This document shows, piece by piece, positions 15,001 through 23,000 of a stretch of 64,000 nucleotides of DNA; positions within the stretch are counted from its first letter, which is position 1, and every line of letters starts with the position of its first letter. Source of the stretch: Pelodiscus sinensis (taxonomy: Eukaryota > Chordata > Testudines > Trionychidae); the NCBI RefSeq assembly GCF_049634645.1, contig NC_134726.1, forward strand, positions 37,191,001-37,255,000, in the 5' to 3' direction. The notes beneath the pieces are model-generated. The model did not search any database, was not told the origin of the DNA, and saw only the letters and a program-made list of their open reading frames with translations. Both the position numbers and the translations under genes were made by a program.

Positions 15001-15491
15001 TCCCCTACAATATGTACCAATTCCGACTTACATACAAATTCAACTTAAGAACAAACCTACAGTCCCGATCTTGTACTAACCCGGGGACTGACTGTAGAAG
15101 CAAGGGCGAAGCGCTCCCTGCAGTCAGTGCGGGGGGGGGGGGCGGGTTGTAGGTTCCCCCATGGGACTAGCCCCAAGACGGCCCGGCGGGGAGCAAGGCG
15201 GCCAGGGCTCCGACCTGTAACCCCCTGGCGCACGTTTAGCCAGGAGAGGGGCTTCCCCTCCTGCAAGGTCATTTCCAGCCCAACCCCGGGGCGGTGCCAG
15301 GCTCAGCGCAGCCAGAGGGGGACGCGCCCGGCCCCAAAGCGAGAGGAGCGCAGCCCGGCCGCGGAGGGGGGTACTGGCGGCTCCCGCAGCAAGCGCCCCC
15401 CGGCCGCCGACCTACCCGCTCGGAAGGCACCAGCAGCTGCTCCCAGCACCGCGAGCGCGCCGCCGAGTCCCCGCCCGCCCCAGCGGCCCAT
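1..15491 (-). CDS. HAGH: Hydroxyacylglutathione hydrolase (glyoxalase II), 9 coding exons, lacks only the stop codon
   Basis: Coding exons in transcript order: 15416-15491, 8328-8509, 6883-6947, 5541-5658, 4142-4250, 3579-3682, 2815-2916, 1025-1104 and 1-97. All introns are GT-AG and the phases join into 311 codons; the stop lies just beyond base 1. The enzyme hydrolyses S-D-lactoylglutathione to D-lactate and glutathione, the second step of the glyoxalase pathway. It is a metallo-beta-lactamase-fold protein: THHHWDH spans the exon 3/4 junction, CHTSGH is in exon 5, FTGD spans exons 5/6, CGHEYT is in exon 7, and the basic C-terminal substrate-binding tail (RKEKD) is in exon 9, so all expected metal ligands are present. 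Exon 1 encodes an Arg/Ala/Gly-rich leader typical of mitochondrial import. Met52 in exon 2 would give a 260-residue cytosolic form. Human length from memory is 308, so this is close. Introns carry many transposons; none interrupts an exon. Confidence 0.96.
380..750 (+). mobile_element. Short DNA transposon with TTTCGAAATAAC motifs, HAGH intron 8
   Basis: The stretch is rich in short TCGAAATAAC-type palindromic motifs. It matches, in the same orientation, a copy at 26753-27150 and, in the opposite orientation, one at 1195-1615. The shared core runs from the 'gcgtgtcccca' block through 'caggctccgtta' to 'gggagtcgttatttc'. The ends are worn and no target duplication was identified. No coding potential. 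Probably a non-autonomous PIF/Harbinger-type element, from its relation to copies with better ends. Confidence 0.6.
1195..1615 (-). mobile_element. Inverted copy of the TTTCGAAATAAC short DNA transposon, HAGH intron 7
   Basis: Its reverse complement aligns with 380-750 over most of its length. The high-coordinate end reads 'cctagtgtagacgcggccc', which reverses to the GTCTACACT-type terminus seen in other elements here. With the copy at 380-750 it brackets HAGH exon 8 (1025-1104) as a pair of inverted repeats. Confidence 0.6.
1616..2175. other. HAGH intron 7, GC-rich, nothing recognised
   Basis: Open frames occur on both strands but they are proline/serine-rich or arginine-rich, overlap one another and match no known domain. 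I read this as intronic filler, perhaps an unrecognised repeat. Confidence 0.4.
2176..2569 (+). mobile_element. hAT-like non-autonomous element with 8-bp target duplication
   Basis: It starts TAGGGATGGAAG and ends AACATCCTTA, imperfect terminal inverted repeats, and is flanked by gtgcacac (2168-2175) and gcgcacac (2570-2577), an 8-bp duplication with one mismatch. Subterminal 'actagtcgactatctgataag' type motifs recur in the copies at 4575-4993 and 28622-29211. It lies in HAGH intron 7 and has no transposase. Confidence 0.75.
3091..3453 (-). pseudogene. LINE ORF2-like relic with an internal 34-bp duplication
   Basis: The minus-strand reading contains ELNESLASVFTAENVREIP, which resembles the 'FFASVFT' stretch after the endonuclease domain in CR1-type ORF2 proteins. 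The frame is short and has no catalytic motif. A 34-bp unit is duplicated in tandem at 3287-3354. It lies in HAGH intron 6. Family assignment is tentative. Confidence 0.35.
3765..3935 (-). mobile_element. CR1 LINE 3' fragment, HAGH intron 5
   Basis: It reads on the minus strand like the end of a CR1 ORF2; the plus strand shows the familiar 'cctctatcatatcctccctcc ... ctgattcatctctcctcataag ... ccccttttctgaactttt' series. Short and diverged. Confidence 0.55.
4575..4993 (+). mobile_element. hAT-like non-autonomous element, HAGH intron 4
   Basis: It begins TAGGGATGTAAAA and ends TTCACATCCCTA, inverted copies of each other. Flanks are ctgtcaag (4567-4574) and ctgccaag (4994-5001), an 8-bp target duplication with one mismatch. 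The interior has repeated 'gccgctttgaaa' units and no transposase. Confidence 0.8.
5065..5237 (+). mobile_element. About 173-bp hAT-like short element, copy 1
   Basis: Starts CAATGTTTCCTCTATC and ends CAGGGAACACTG, giving CAnTGTTTCCT-like inverted ends. Copies of the same family lie at 10567-10730 and 44310-44492, sharing 'ccatgtgtgga', 'cagtagaaacaca' and 'gctaatcagctggg' blocks. No open frame. Confidence 0.55.
5937..6655. mobile_element. Probable hAT-type element carrying an expanded minisatellite, HAGH intron 3
   Basis: The left end reads GGGGTGGGGAACC and the right end, near 6650, reads AAGGCTCCCCACC, weakly inverted. Inside are 'ggccccatccagcccgcag' and 'tcacttgtgtggcccccaac' blocks. 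A related partial copy starts at 28487 ('ggtggggaacctttt'). The centre is replaced by the 39-bp tandem repeat listed separately. Confidence 0.4.
6009..6480. repeat. 39-bp GC-rich minisatellite
   Basis: The unit is about 39 bp (core CCCGCTCCTGCCCCCTCCC then GCCCACACCCCGCAACC). The first five to six copies are almost identical to about 6220; later copies vary in length. It yields long repetitive Pro/Ala and Gly/Arg frames on both strands, which are not genes. It lies in HAGH intron 3, about 400 bp from exon 3. Confidence 0.9.
7178..7667. mobile_element. Tigger/pogo-like non-autonomous element with nested hairpins
   Basis: Flanked by TA on both sides (7176-7177 and 7668-7669). The left end is CACTAAAACTCCGGTGGTCC and the right end reversed is CAGTAAACTTCCGATAATCC. 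Internal 'gattcagccgctgctgaaac' blocks appear in both orientations and fold into several stems. Located in HAGH intron 2; no transposase. TA duplication and terminus are as in TcMar-Tigger elements. Confidence 0.65.
7760..8160 (-). mobile_element. CR1 LINE, 3' end of ORF2
   Basis: On the minus strand two frames show the CR1 C-terminus, including RLRDLGLFSLQKRR and SNGLKLQWGRSRLDIRKNYF, separated by a frameshift near 7978. The fragment continues into the 3' untranslated part near 7740. It ends about 170 bp from HAGH exon 2. Confidence 0.8.
8510..10560. other. HAGH intron 1, proximal part, mostly unrecognised
   Basis: 8510-9060 is CpG-rich with overlapping frames on both strands and no domain. 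About 9100-9310 resembles an old hAT-type repeat ending 'aagtttgaaaccac'. 10200-10330 resembles a MIR-type core ('gagagggcaagggactcagctaaggtc'-like). No gene is supported. Confidence 0.35.
10567..10730 (+). mobile_element. hAT-like short element, copy 2
   Basis: Same family as 5065-5237: 'taattttttccacccatgtg' at the left and CAGGGAACACTGG at the right. The 5' end is truncated. Confidence 0.5.
11000..11330 (+). mobile_element. CR1 LINE, 3' end
   Basis: Encodes the remnant VNLWNSLPEDVVKARTLTGF (11033-11092) typical of CR1 ORF2 C-termini, followed by the CR1 3' tail ('ggcagacaggacactgggct ... ccgtatggccattctta'). Orientation plus, antisense to HAGH. Confidence 0.8.
11680..12095. mobile_element. 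Palindromic short element with GCGCAAAAGC motifs
   Basis: The terminal repeats are GGCTGCGTTTAGACTGGCA at the left and TGCCAGTCTAGATGCAGCC at the right. 11938-12014 is a near-perfect hairpin (ccgcgtctagattggcacgg against its reverse). Internal CTGTCTACACTGG motifs tie it to the GTCTACACT group. No coding potential. Confidence 0.7.
12235..12330 (-). mobile_element. SINE 3' fragment
   Basis: 'agtagtccggtagcaccgta' and 'gagactaacaaattacatatc' are shared with tRNA-type SINEs at 48377-48645 and 55126-55254, ending in an A-rich run at 12320-12332. Confidence 0.5.
12360..12720 (-). pseudogene. Penelope-like element, distal half of a GIY-YIG endonuclease domain
   Basis: Minus-strand frames read QSLRQRLNSHKSDL, then EHFNLPGHSLVDLKVASLL, then AFVCKFDTISHGL, with frameshifts between. 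This order matches the second half of the C-terminal GIY-YIG nuclease of Penelope-like elements. The RT is not present. It complements the fragment at 32605-32875, which keeps the first half. Confidence 0.5.
12738..12918. mobile_element. Possible hAT-like remnant
   Basis: Starts TGGATGTGAAAGATTAACC and ends GTTTAACCCGTGAACTGATTAACCC then TTTCGCATCCC; the ends are weakly inverted and the 'ggttaaccgg' style subterminal motif resembles 25544-26088. No clear target duplication. Confidence 0.35.
13557..13815. mobile_element. Short DNA transposon, GTCTACACT group, right end missing
   Basis: The left terminus is GGCTATGTCTACACTGGCG; inside is an 'atgaggcta' / 'tcagcctcat' palindrome and a second 'ctgtctacactgccc'. 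The matching right end was not found, so it is truncated or merged with another repeat. Confidence 0.5.
14465..14655 (+). mobile_element. SINE 3' fragment
   Basis: Contains 'ctgaagaagtgggctgtgcc', 'aaagctcatgataccatctac' and 'tataaagtgctaccagacc', the same 3' module found twice in inverted orientation at 48377-48645. The tRNA head is lost. Confidence 0.6.
14802..15094. mobile_element. Tigger-like non-autonomous element
   Basis: Flanked by TA at 14800-14801 and 15095-15096. Ends are CAGGCAGTTCCCGGGTTAC and, reversed, CAGTCAGTCCCCGGGTTAG, followed on both sides by an ATGGATCCGACTTACAT / TGTAAGTCGGAAT-type inverted block. The interior (14878-14915) shares a module with the unrelated-ended element at 53014-53760. 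It lies about 320 bp downstream of the HAGH exon 1 splice donor. Confidence 0.7.
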
Positions 15492-16060
15492 GGTCCGGGC
15501 GGCGGCGGCGCGGCGGGCGGGTTACATAAGCGCCGCGCCGGGCTCTGTTTGGTCCAGCCCCGGCCGCGGCCCCGTTCGCTTTCCTCCCCGGCCCGCCGCC
15601 AGCCAATGGCGCGGCCGCTCGCCGGCCCGGCCCCCCCAGCTGGGCGGCCCGGCCCCTTGCACTCACCGCGCTGCGGGGCGGGCGTGGCGCCGCCGAATGC
15701 GCATCGCGGCGCAGCTGGATTTGCAGGCGGGGGACGCTGCCCCGCAGCTGGATTTGCAGGGGGGCGGGGGACGCTGCCCCGCAGCTGGATTTGCAGGGGG
15801 GCGGGGGACGCTGCCCCGCAGCTGGACTTGCAGGGGGGGGGGGGGGTTGTGTTACAGTCGCTGGCTGCAGAGGAAGCTTCACCCAGGAAAAGAAACGCCG
15901 GGGCGGGGCGCCGCGCTCCTGCCCCGCTCCGTGGCTCAGCTGCGAGCCAGGGGATTGGCGCAGAAGACACGTGTCGCCCCCGGCGTCCCGAGCTGTCAGA
16001 GCGCCGCTCCGCGCTGCTGCACTTCGCCCTCGGAGCTGGCCGCGCTCATGGCCTCGGCCA
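15140..16060. promoter_or_regulatory. CpG-island bidirectional promoter of HAGH (minus) and FAHD1 (plus)
   Basis: The 556 bp between the HAGH start codon (15491) and FAHD1 start codon (16048), plus both flanks, is very GC- and CpG-rich. Visible elements include CCAATGGCGCGG at 15605, and TGCGCATCGCGGCGC near 15699, resembling an NRF1 site. An 'acataagc' stretch at 15523 is the only weak TATA-like sequence. Housekeeping enzymes in a head-to-head layout usually share such an island. Transcription start sites cannot be placed from sequence alone. Confidence 0.75.
15710..15835. repeat. 37-bp tandem repeat inside the shared promoter
   Basis: The unit GCAGCTGGATTTGCAGG plus GGGCGGGGGACGCTGCCCC is repeated about three and a half times; the copies differ in the length of the G run. 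Each carries CAGCTG (an E-box) and GGGCGGGG (an Sp1-type GC box). It lies 210-340 bp upstream of the FAHD1 ATG. Confidence 0.85.
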
Positions 16061-16725
16061 AGCCTTTGGGCAGGTTCTGGGAATGGGGCCGGAACATCAT
16101 CTGCGTGGGGAGGAATTACGCCGAGCACGCCCAGGAGCTGAAGAACGCGCTCCCCAGCGAGCCCCTTTTTTTCCTGAAGCCTTCTTCGGCCTACGTCCGG
16201 GAAGGAGAGCCGATCCTCAAGCCCTATTACTGCAGCGACCTGCACCACGAGGTGGAGCTGGGAGTGGTGATCGGGAAGAAAACCCAGGCGGTCCCCCAGG
16301 AAGTTGCGATGGACCACGTGGCGGGTTATGCCCTGTGCTTGGACATGACCGCCCGGGATACCCAAGCTGAATGCAAGCAAAAGGGCCTCCCGTGGACTTT
16401 AGCCAAAGGCTTCAATACATCGTGCCCGGTCAGTGAGTTTGTGCCCAAGGAAAAGATACCAGACCCGCACAAGCTGCAGATCTGGCTCAAGGTCAATGGT
16501 GAGCTGAAGCAAGAAGGGGAAACCTCTTCTATGATCTTCTCCATTCCCTACATCATCAGCTATATCAGTGAAATAATCACACTGGAAGAAGGGGACCTGA
16601 TTTTGACAGGGAGCCCCAAAGGTGTTTCAGCTGTGCAGGAGCACGATGAGATACAAGCAGGAATAAAGGGCATCCTCAGTATGCAGTTTAAGGTGGCCCA
16701 ACAATCACGCCGCCGGTCTTGTTAA
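16048..16725 (+). CDS. FAHD1: Fumarylacetoacetate hydrolase domain protein 1
   Basis: A single uninterrupted ORF of 225 residues, strongly similar to the human protein (221-224 residues from memory). The family member is a mitochondrial acylpyruvase and oxaloacetate decarboxylase needing Mg2+ or Mn2+. The start is chosen because MASAKPLGRFWEWG aligns with the known N-terminus; the frame stays open upstream to 15127, but that part is GC-repeat sequence. Metal ligands are visible as Glu68 and Glu70 in HHEVELG and Asp99 in CLDMTARD; the lid His27/Glu30 pair is in NYAEHAQE. KGLPWTLAKGFNTSCP and PKEKIPDPHKL are characteristic of the family. The C-terminus ends SRRRSC, a little longer and more basic than in human. 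Divergent from HAGH, sharing its CpG island. Confidence 0.96.
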   Translation: MASAKPLGRFWEWGRNIICVGRNYAEHAQELKNALPSEPLFFLKPSSAYVREGEPILKPYYCSDLHHEVELGVVIGKKTQAVPQEVAMDHVAGYALCLDMTARDTQAECKQKGLPWTLAKGFNTSCPVSEFVPKEKIPDPHKLQIWLKVNGELKQEGETSSMIFSIPYIISYISEIITLEEGDLILTGSPKGVSAVQEHDEIQAGIKGILSMQFKVAQQSRRRSC

Positions 16726-17053
16726 GAAAATCAGTCGTTTTCCAACTTCTTTTTGGAGGGAATGTTAATTTCGCTCTACAGGTGCCTTTTAAAATAGCTG
16801 GAGAATGAAGAACTACCCAGATGGCTGTGCAAGTCTGTGCCCCAATGGCCTAAAAGAATGTATTGTCAGCTCGCTTGGACACAATCGAGAATTAATTATA
16901 CTGAGGTAGAAAACTGGTTTTGTAAGCTTTCTTTATAAAGGCCCGGATAAGGACTACCACTGCTCTGAAGGGCCAGCTTTTCACATAATTGAATGGCATT
17001 CAGCTCCAGCTAAAAATATGTATATATGAGAGAGCCACTCAAGCTGTCTGGTT

Positions 17054-17209
17054 AATAAAAGGCAGCAGCTTTAAGAAAGTACTGGTATGAGAGAAAGGAA
17101 ATGGTAATGAAATGCTTCTAATAAAATTGGTTTACATTAAATGTTCTGTCATATCTTTGCCCTAAGCTTAAAACAAATTTATTGCATGAGGCACAGGATT
17201 TAAAATAAA
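17054..17209 (+). promoter_or_regulatory. Candidate FAHD1 polyadenylation signals
   Basis: AATAAA occurs at 17054-17059, 17120-17125 and 17204-17209, 330-480 bp after the stop codon, in AT-rich sequence with no repeat. Which one is used cannot be told from sequence. Confidence 0.5.
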
Positions 17210-18850
17210 CATTGATTTTTTTTCCCCTAAGGCCTTTGGAAATGTGTCCATAAAATTAAAAGTGTTTAAGAAAATCAGCATTATCTTCGATGCTTTTTAT
17301 TTTTTACTTTCCATTTCCTTTTTGTTGGAGCAAGGAGACATTATGGGCATATGAAATCTGGTCTTGTTAAATGAACATTTCACTGCAATATGCTGCACCA
17401 CAGGTATATGTTCCATTATGTGACTGTCATTAAAAATAATTTTTTTCAAAGGAAGTTTAAAAATGAAGGAATAGCTGGCATACACAATATACAGTGTATT
17501 TACAAATGGGTTGATAATGTATCTATTTATCTAGGCATGGCCCACTAGCCTAGCATATAGAAATCAGTCAAGTAATCTTATTGCGCTTGTGTTCCTTGGT
17601 GGAGACCCTGACCATAAAAGGGTAAAAAGTGAAACTGAGGGTGTACAAAGTGCTATCAAATACACAAAAAGAACACATTGAAACCTTTTTGTCCTTCACT
17701 AGCTTCTTTCAGTTACAATAACCTTAGGTCACAATCCTGCAAAAATTAAACATGTGAATCTTAATAAGAATACTCATGCTTAAAGTTAAGCACATGCAGA
17801 AGGGAGCTCTAGTTGTTACTTCTGAAATTGCACCAGACACAACATTTTGAGACTGAAATATAATTTTCATGTACATAACTTAATGTTGCTGCCAATGCTA
17901 TTGTGAAACAAGGATCTGAATTAACCTAGCAAAGTATCCTATTCCACAAAAAAATCTCTTGATACTCTCAACAGCGAAATCATAGTTTCTGCAAAAGGCC
18001 AACGTAGCGAGAACAAACTTCTGACTTTTACAGAAGTCTCAAGTCCCACTAACAGCTTTCCATTTAACACTGTACACAATGACCAAATTTCTGTTAGTTT
18101 ATGGATAGCCTTCGGGTATTGGCGCTCCTTGTTACCAGATTCTTGAAAGTATCAAAATACAGCGAAAAGTATTATATTTTCCCAATGATGCTTTCCCAGA
18201 TAAACAATTCCCTTTGTCACAGAAAGATTACAAGTTTATGAGTGGAGGGGAAAGATGGCCAGTGCACTCCTGAATCCAAGAAGAAGTAAGTCCATGGTCA
18301 TTTTAAGATGTGATATGAACTATGAAAAAGTTTGAGATTCCTGGTGTAAAAAATCCCTTCTTGTCAAATACAGCTAAGCACAAATAAGTGAAACTAGAAT
18401 AGGAGCCATGCATAACCACAAGGAGAGAGGATAAGTGGACTTAGAAGCGGATCAGTAGCTGGTAAAGCTTTGTAGACAGACATTTTTTAAGTGTAAGTGT
18501 ATTCAAATAGCATTTTTTTTACATCTGGGACATGCATATTGGGCTTTCTATGGTCTTCCCACACAGGCTTCCATTCTTGAAGTCTGGGAGAGCTGTTCAT
18601 AGCATGCTCCGGGCTCTTTCTTCCCATACGTTATAGGATCCTCTCTCTATTACAAACAGAATTGTACAGAGGATCTGGTTGCAACACAGTTATCCTCTAA
18701 TACGTTTAAATGGTTCAATTTTAAAGCAGTCAGCCATATTTGGAATCAACAGCTCATCTTATCAGTTTTGGATTGTGGCCCCTTCCACATTCATGTCAAG
18801 CTGACTAATTTCTGTGGGGGAAAATACTTTCATGGCATTCTGAGGGATTC
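17210..18850. other. AT-rich intergenic DNA between the 3' ends of FAHD1 and MEIOB
   Basis: No ORF with recognisable homology. 17730-17800 carries a 'cctgcaaa...ttaagcacatgcag' block like that at 20890-20990, probably an old amniote repeat. Nothing else is recognised. Confidence 0.4.
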
Positions 18851-19014
18851 AGTGGGCAAGCTCAATGCAGCGTCATTCTTAAGTAGTATGCTGGCCCTAT
18901 GTAGAAAATGAGCTGGAGAGTATGATGGCCCTATGTAGAAAATGAGCTGGAGTGGGCAAGCTCAATGCAGCGTCATTCTTAAGTAGTATGCTGGCCCTAT
19001 GTAGAAAATGAGCT
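18851..19014. repeat. Composite tandem duplication, 100-bp and 34-bp periods
   Basis: AGTGGGCAAGCTCAATGCAG begins at 18851 and again at 18951, and the following 60 bp are identical. Inside the first unit a 34-bp segment (TATGCTGGCCCTATGTAGAA...) is itself repeated with one change. Intergenic. Confidence 0.9.
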
Positions 19015-19065
19015 AGAAAGTCTACATGACTCCATTATGGAGAAGCAGGAAACACAATGTCTATT

Positions 19066-19455
19066 CTGGTGTCTCTCAACCTTTCCAGACTAGTGTTCCC
19101 CTTTCAGGAGTCTGATTTGTCTTGTGTCCCCCAAACTTACACCTCACTTAAAAATGACTTGCTATCAGTAAAAACCAGACATCAAAAATACAGCACAATA
19201 TTACTGAAAAAATGCGTTCTCATTTTTATCATATAATTATAAAATTAACTGAAATATAAATATTGTACTTACATTTCAGTGTACAGTTTATACAGTAATA
19301 TAAGCAAGTAATTGTATGAAATTAGTTCATACTAATTTGCTAGTGCTTTTTATGTAGCCTATTGTAAAACTAGGAAACCATATAGATGAGTTGATGTACC
19401 TGGGGCTATGCAGAGATCTTCCAGGGGGTACAAGTACCCTTGGTTGAGAATCACT
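19066..19455. mobile_element. hAT/Charlie-like non-autonomous element
   Basis: Ends are CTGGTGTCTCTCAACC and GGTTGAGAATCACT, flanked by tgtctatt (19058-19065) and tgtctact (19456-19463), an 8-bp duplication with one mismatch. The 'tctcaacc...ggttgaga' terminus is typical of Charlie-type hAT elements. Located in the 3' intergenic space. Confidence 0.65.
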
Positions 19456-19731
19456 TGTCTACTATGCTTTGTGGTTTAGAATTACAAGGATTTTCCCTAA
19501 AAAGGAGTGATTATCCTCTTTGGCTAAAGAACACAGAACTTCAGTGAGCCAGCAGTCTCAGAGAATAATTTTTGGCTAGACAGAATTCTGTGATCTGCTA
19601 CTCTCCCATGTTATACAAGATCACAGATTATATCTACTAAAATAAATCAAGAAATATATAGTTTTAGAATTTCCTTTCTGTGGGATATATTGTAATAAAA
19701 ACATGTTTGCAGTTTAGATTAAATAACGGTT

Positions 19732-19737
19732 TTTATT
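19732..19737 (-). promoter_or_regulatory. Candidate MEIOB polyadenylation signal
   Basis: AATAAA on the minus strand, about 340 bp after the MEIOB stop codon. It is the first such hexamer found downstream of the stop on that strand. Confidence 0.4.
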
Positions 19738-20078
19738 CCTTTGATCAGTTTTCAAAATTTACTATAAACTGAATGAAAAATTGTTTCCCTCTCTACTTAA
19801 AGAGCTTAATTTACCAGAAAGTACATCTAAATGTCAGACAGATTTTTTCCTAAAATGAGCCCTAAACAAGCTTTTCTAAGTAGAATAACATAAAATAGAA
19901 AGATCGAGAAGATATAGACCTGTTTGTAAAGATCAGTAAGTAATAAACCTGTTTCTCTTTTACCAATTTAAATGCATTTAACAAATGGAAGTATTGCATT
20001 AAACTTTTTTATAATAATGTAGTTTCAATGAACTGCAAACTTTTAAAATCTTTCCAGCTGTTAAAAAGCCAAACAATG

Positions 20079-23000
20079 TTATTTTCTTCCTTTTCCTGAC
20101 AAGCTCTGACTGGCCTCTACAGGATCTGCCAATTTGCACGAAAGCAAGTTCACTCTCAATCCGGTTCTCAAACTGGGCGAAAAAACCAACTGTAAAAATA
20201 AAAACGTGTATTTTTTCTGATAAATGTTTCAAAACTTATTCTTTCCAAATCTAAGTGAAACATATTGCTTATAATAAATATCAAAGTTAGTGCTTCCATT
20301 TTATGGGAACCAGAGTATATGTAGGTTAAGGAAAGGTATGTGTTATAAACTGTAAATTTAATGAACGTTAAAAGTTTTAAGTCTGATTACAGTAGTTCTA
20401 TAACAGCCAATGTTATTTAAACAGGAAGTACTGTCCAGCTCACAATAAAGTGTATGATTTTAAAAAATCCAGGAATGTTCCATCAAAGGAGCAAATGTTT
20501 TAAATAATTCCCTTCTCCATCTGTGTGGGTCTGTAGCTATTCCCAAGACATGTAAAGACTAGATACTATTACATTTCCTTCCCCAAAGGCAAAACCAATA
20601 TTTTTTTAAATTTTAATTTGCATAATTATATATGAAAGATAATATTTACACAATCCTAGATATTGTATGCACAGCCCCATGTGAATACAAAACTGTATCT
20701 GCATCTGCATCCGCAAAAAAGATGAATGGATGTGGATACCTATGGATTTAAAGCAAATATTTACAAATTTGCAGGGCTCTAAATAAAAAATTTGTATCCA
20801 TATCTGCAAAAATTATCTGTGGATAGCCACATTCACATCCATGGATCTGCAGGACTCTAACTGTATGATATAATCAAACATGTAACTTGGTCCCTGATCC
20901 TACAAACATACATGTGCTTAAGTTTATGCAGGCGCAGTCCCAATTAAATCAGTGGTTCTAATATGTTTACAGTTAAGCACATGCATAATTCAAGACCAAG
21001 GTTCTACTCAGCAGTGGCTAGATCCTGCAGGCCTCACTCAGATTTTGCGCATACTACTGTCAAAAACCCAATAATAAGGATTTTTGTTGTTTTCTTGGAA
21101 TAATTACAAATATTAATAACATAAATTCACAGGCTGCATCTACATTGGCACCCCTTTCCGGAAAAGGGATGCTAATGAGACCAGTCGGAATTGCAAATGC
21201 CGTGGGGGATTTAAATATCCCCCGCGGCATTTGCATGAACATGGCTGCCGCTTTTTTCCGGCTCGGGGTTTTGCCGGAGAAAAGCGCCAGTCCAGACGGG
21301 ATCTTCCGGAAAATAAGCCCTTTTCCGGAAGATCCCTTATTCCTTTTCTGGAAAGGGGTGCCAATGTAGACACAGCCTTTAACTACATTAACAAGTATAC
21401 TAGGTGACTTTCTTATCTAAAATAATCCTTTCCTTAACTGACACCAACAACTGGTTTACTAGTATAGTGTTAACACTACATACTAACTTTAAAATACATT
21501 TTGCTTCGTTCCAAAAGAAGGTGCCATTTTAATGCTGTCTTCTGCTCTTCTGTCAGAGTGAGGAACTCATGGACCTATTAAAATGATCAAACAACATACT
21601 TATTTCTGAAACACGCAAAGATATACATAAAGGCTACGTCTACACTGGTCCCTTTTCCGGAAGCGGCATGTAAATTTCATGAGTCGTAGTAGGGAAATGC
21701 GCGGGGGATTTAAATATCCCCCGCGGCATTTAAATAAAAATGTCCGCCGCTTTTTTCCGGCTTTTAAAAAAGCCGGAAAAGAGCGTCTACACTGGCCCCG
21801 ATCCTCTGGAAAAAGCGCCCTTTTCCGGAGGCTCTTATTCCTTATTCACTTCAAAGTAGGAATAAGAGCCTCCGGAAAAGGGCGCTTTTTCCGGAGGATC
21901 GGGGCCAGTGTAGACGCTCTTTTCCGGCTTTTTTAAAAGCCGGAAAAAAGCGGCGGACATTTTTATTTAAATGCCGCGGGGGATATTTAAATCCCCCGCG
22001 CATTTCCCTACTATGACTCATGAAATTTACATGCCCCTTCCGGAAAAGGGGCCAGTGTAGACGAGCCCATACAACAAGGAGTCACTTATTTCTTTGGTCT
22101 AATGTTCTAATAATCACACCTCACAAAAAAATTGCAACAAATATTTCCCACTGAGTGGGAGATGGAAAGAGAAGCCGTTCATTAATAAACTTGTAAAGCA
22201 ATCAAATATCACAGTGTTTATGTTCTATAAATACTTAAATATATTGAACAGAATACACTACTTAGTGTTCAGGGAGACAGAAAAATTGAAATATCAATCA
22301 TGCCTCCACAAAAGTGTAATTTTAAAAATGAATCTCTTTTAATCAAAGTAAGGTTTTAAGAGGTACCATTATAAATTCTTAAATAAATTTAAACATAGTT
22401 TTGTTAGTTTCTATTCTTTGACAGGAGCAATAGTTGGATAGTAGAACCTCTGAGTTAACAAACAGGAGTTACAAACTGGCCAGTCAACTACAAACCTCAC
22501 TTGGAACCAGAAGTACACAACCAGGCAGCAGCAGAAACAAACAAAAAACAAATACAGTGCTATGTTAAATGTAAACCTCTAAGCAATAAATAGAAAGCAG
22601 CATGTTTCTTCTTTGTAGTAAAATTTCAGAGCTGTATTAAGTTAAATATTCAATTGTAAACTTTTAAAAGAGCAGCCATAACATTGGAGTTACGCACATT
22701 TCAGTTACAAACAACTTCCATTTCTGAGATGTATATAACTCTGAAGTTCTATTGTATAAAAAGTAAAAACAAAATAATTTTTGGCTTGTTTCACATAGCT
22801 GAATCTTCACACTAGAAAACAGGTCATATCAAGCAGGGGACACTGATTTTTATTTACCGTGCAACTTAATGTTTCCTCAGCTACAACGTCTGAGAGGTTA
22901 CAAGAATTTAAAGTGCCTGTGTGATCTGTAAGATCAACTAGCAAATCAAAACTGGTAAAGACAGACTTAGCATTTGAAGAACTGTCACTGCAGAAAGTGC

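Noticed and set aside
15127..16047. Upstream extension of the FAHD1 frame, adding over 300 residues
   Set aside because: It covers the shared promoter and its tandem repeat; similarity to FAHD1 starts only at the ATG at 16048.
15412..16380. A 322-codon minus-strand frame opposite FAHD1
   Set aside because: It is the antisense shadow of FAHD1 plus the CpG island; only the 3' part of this span near 15491 is real (HAGH exon 1), in a different frame.
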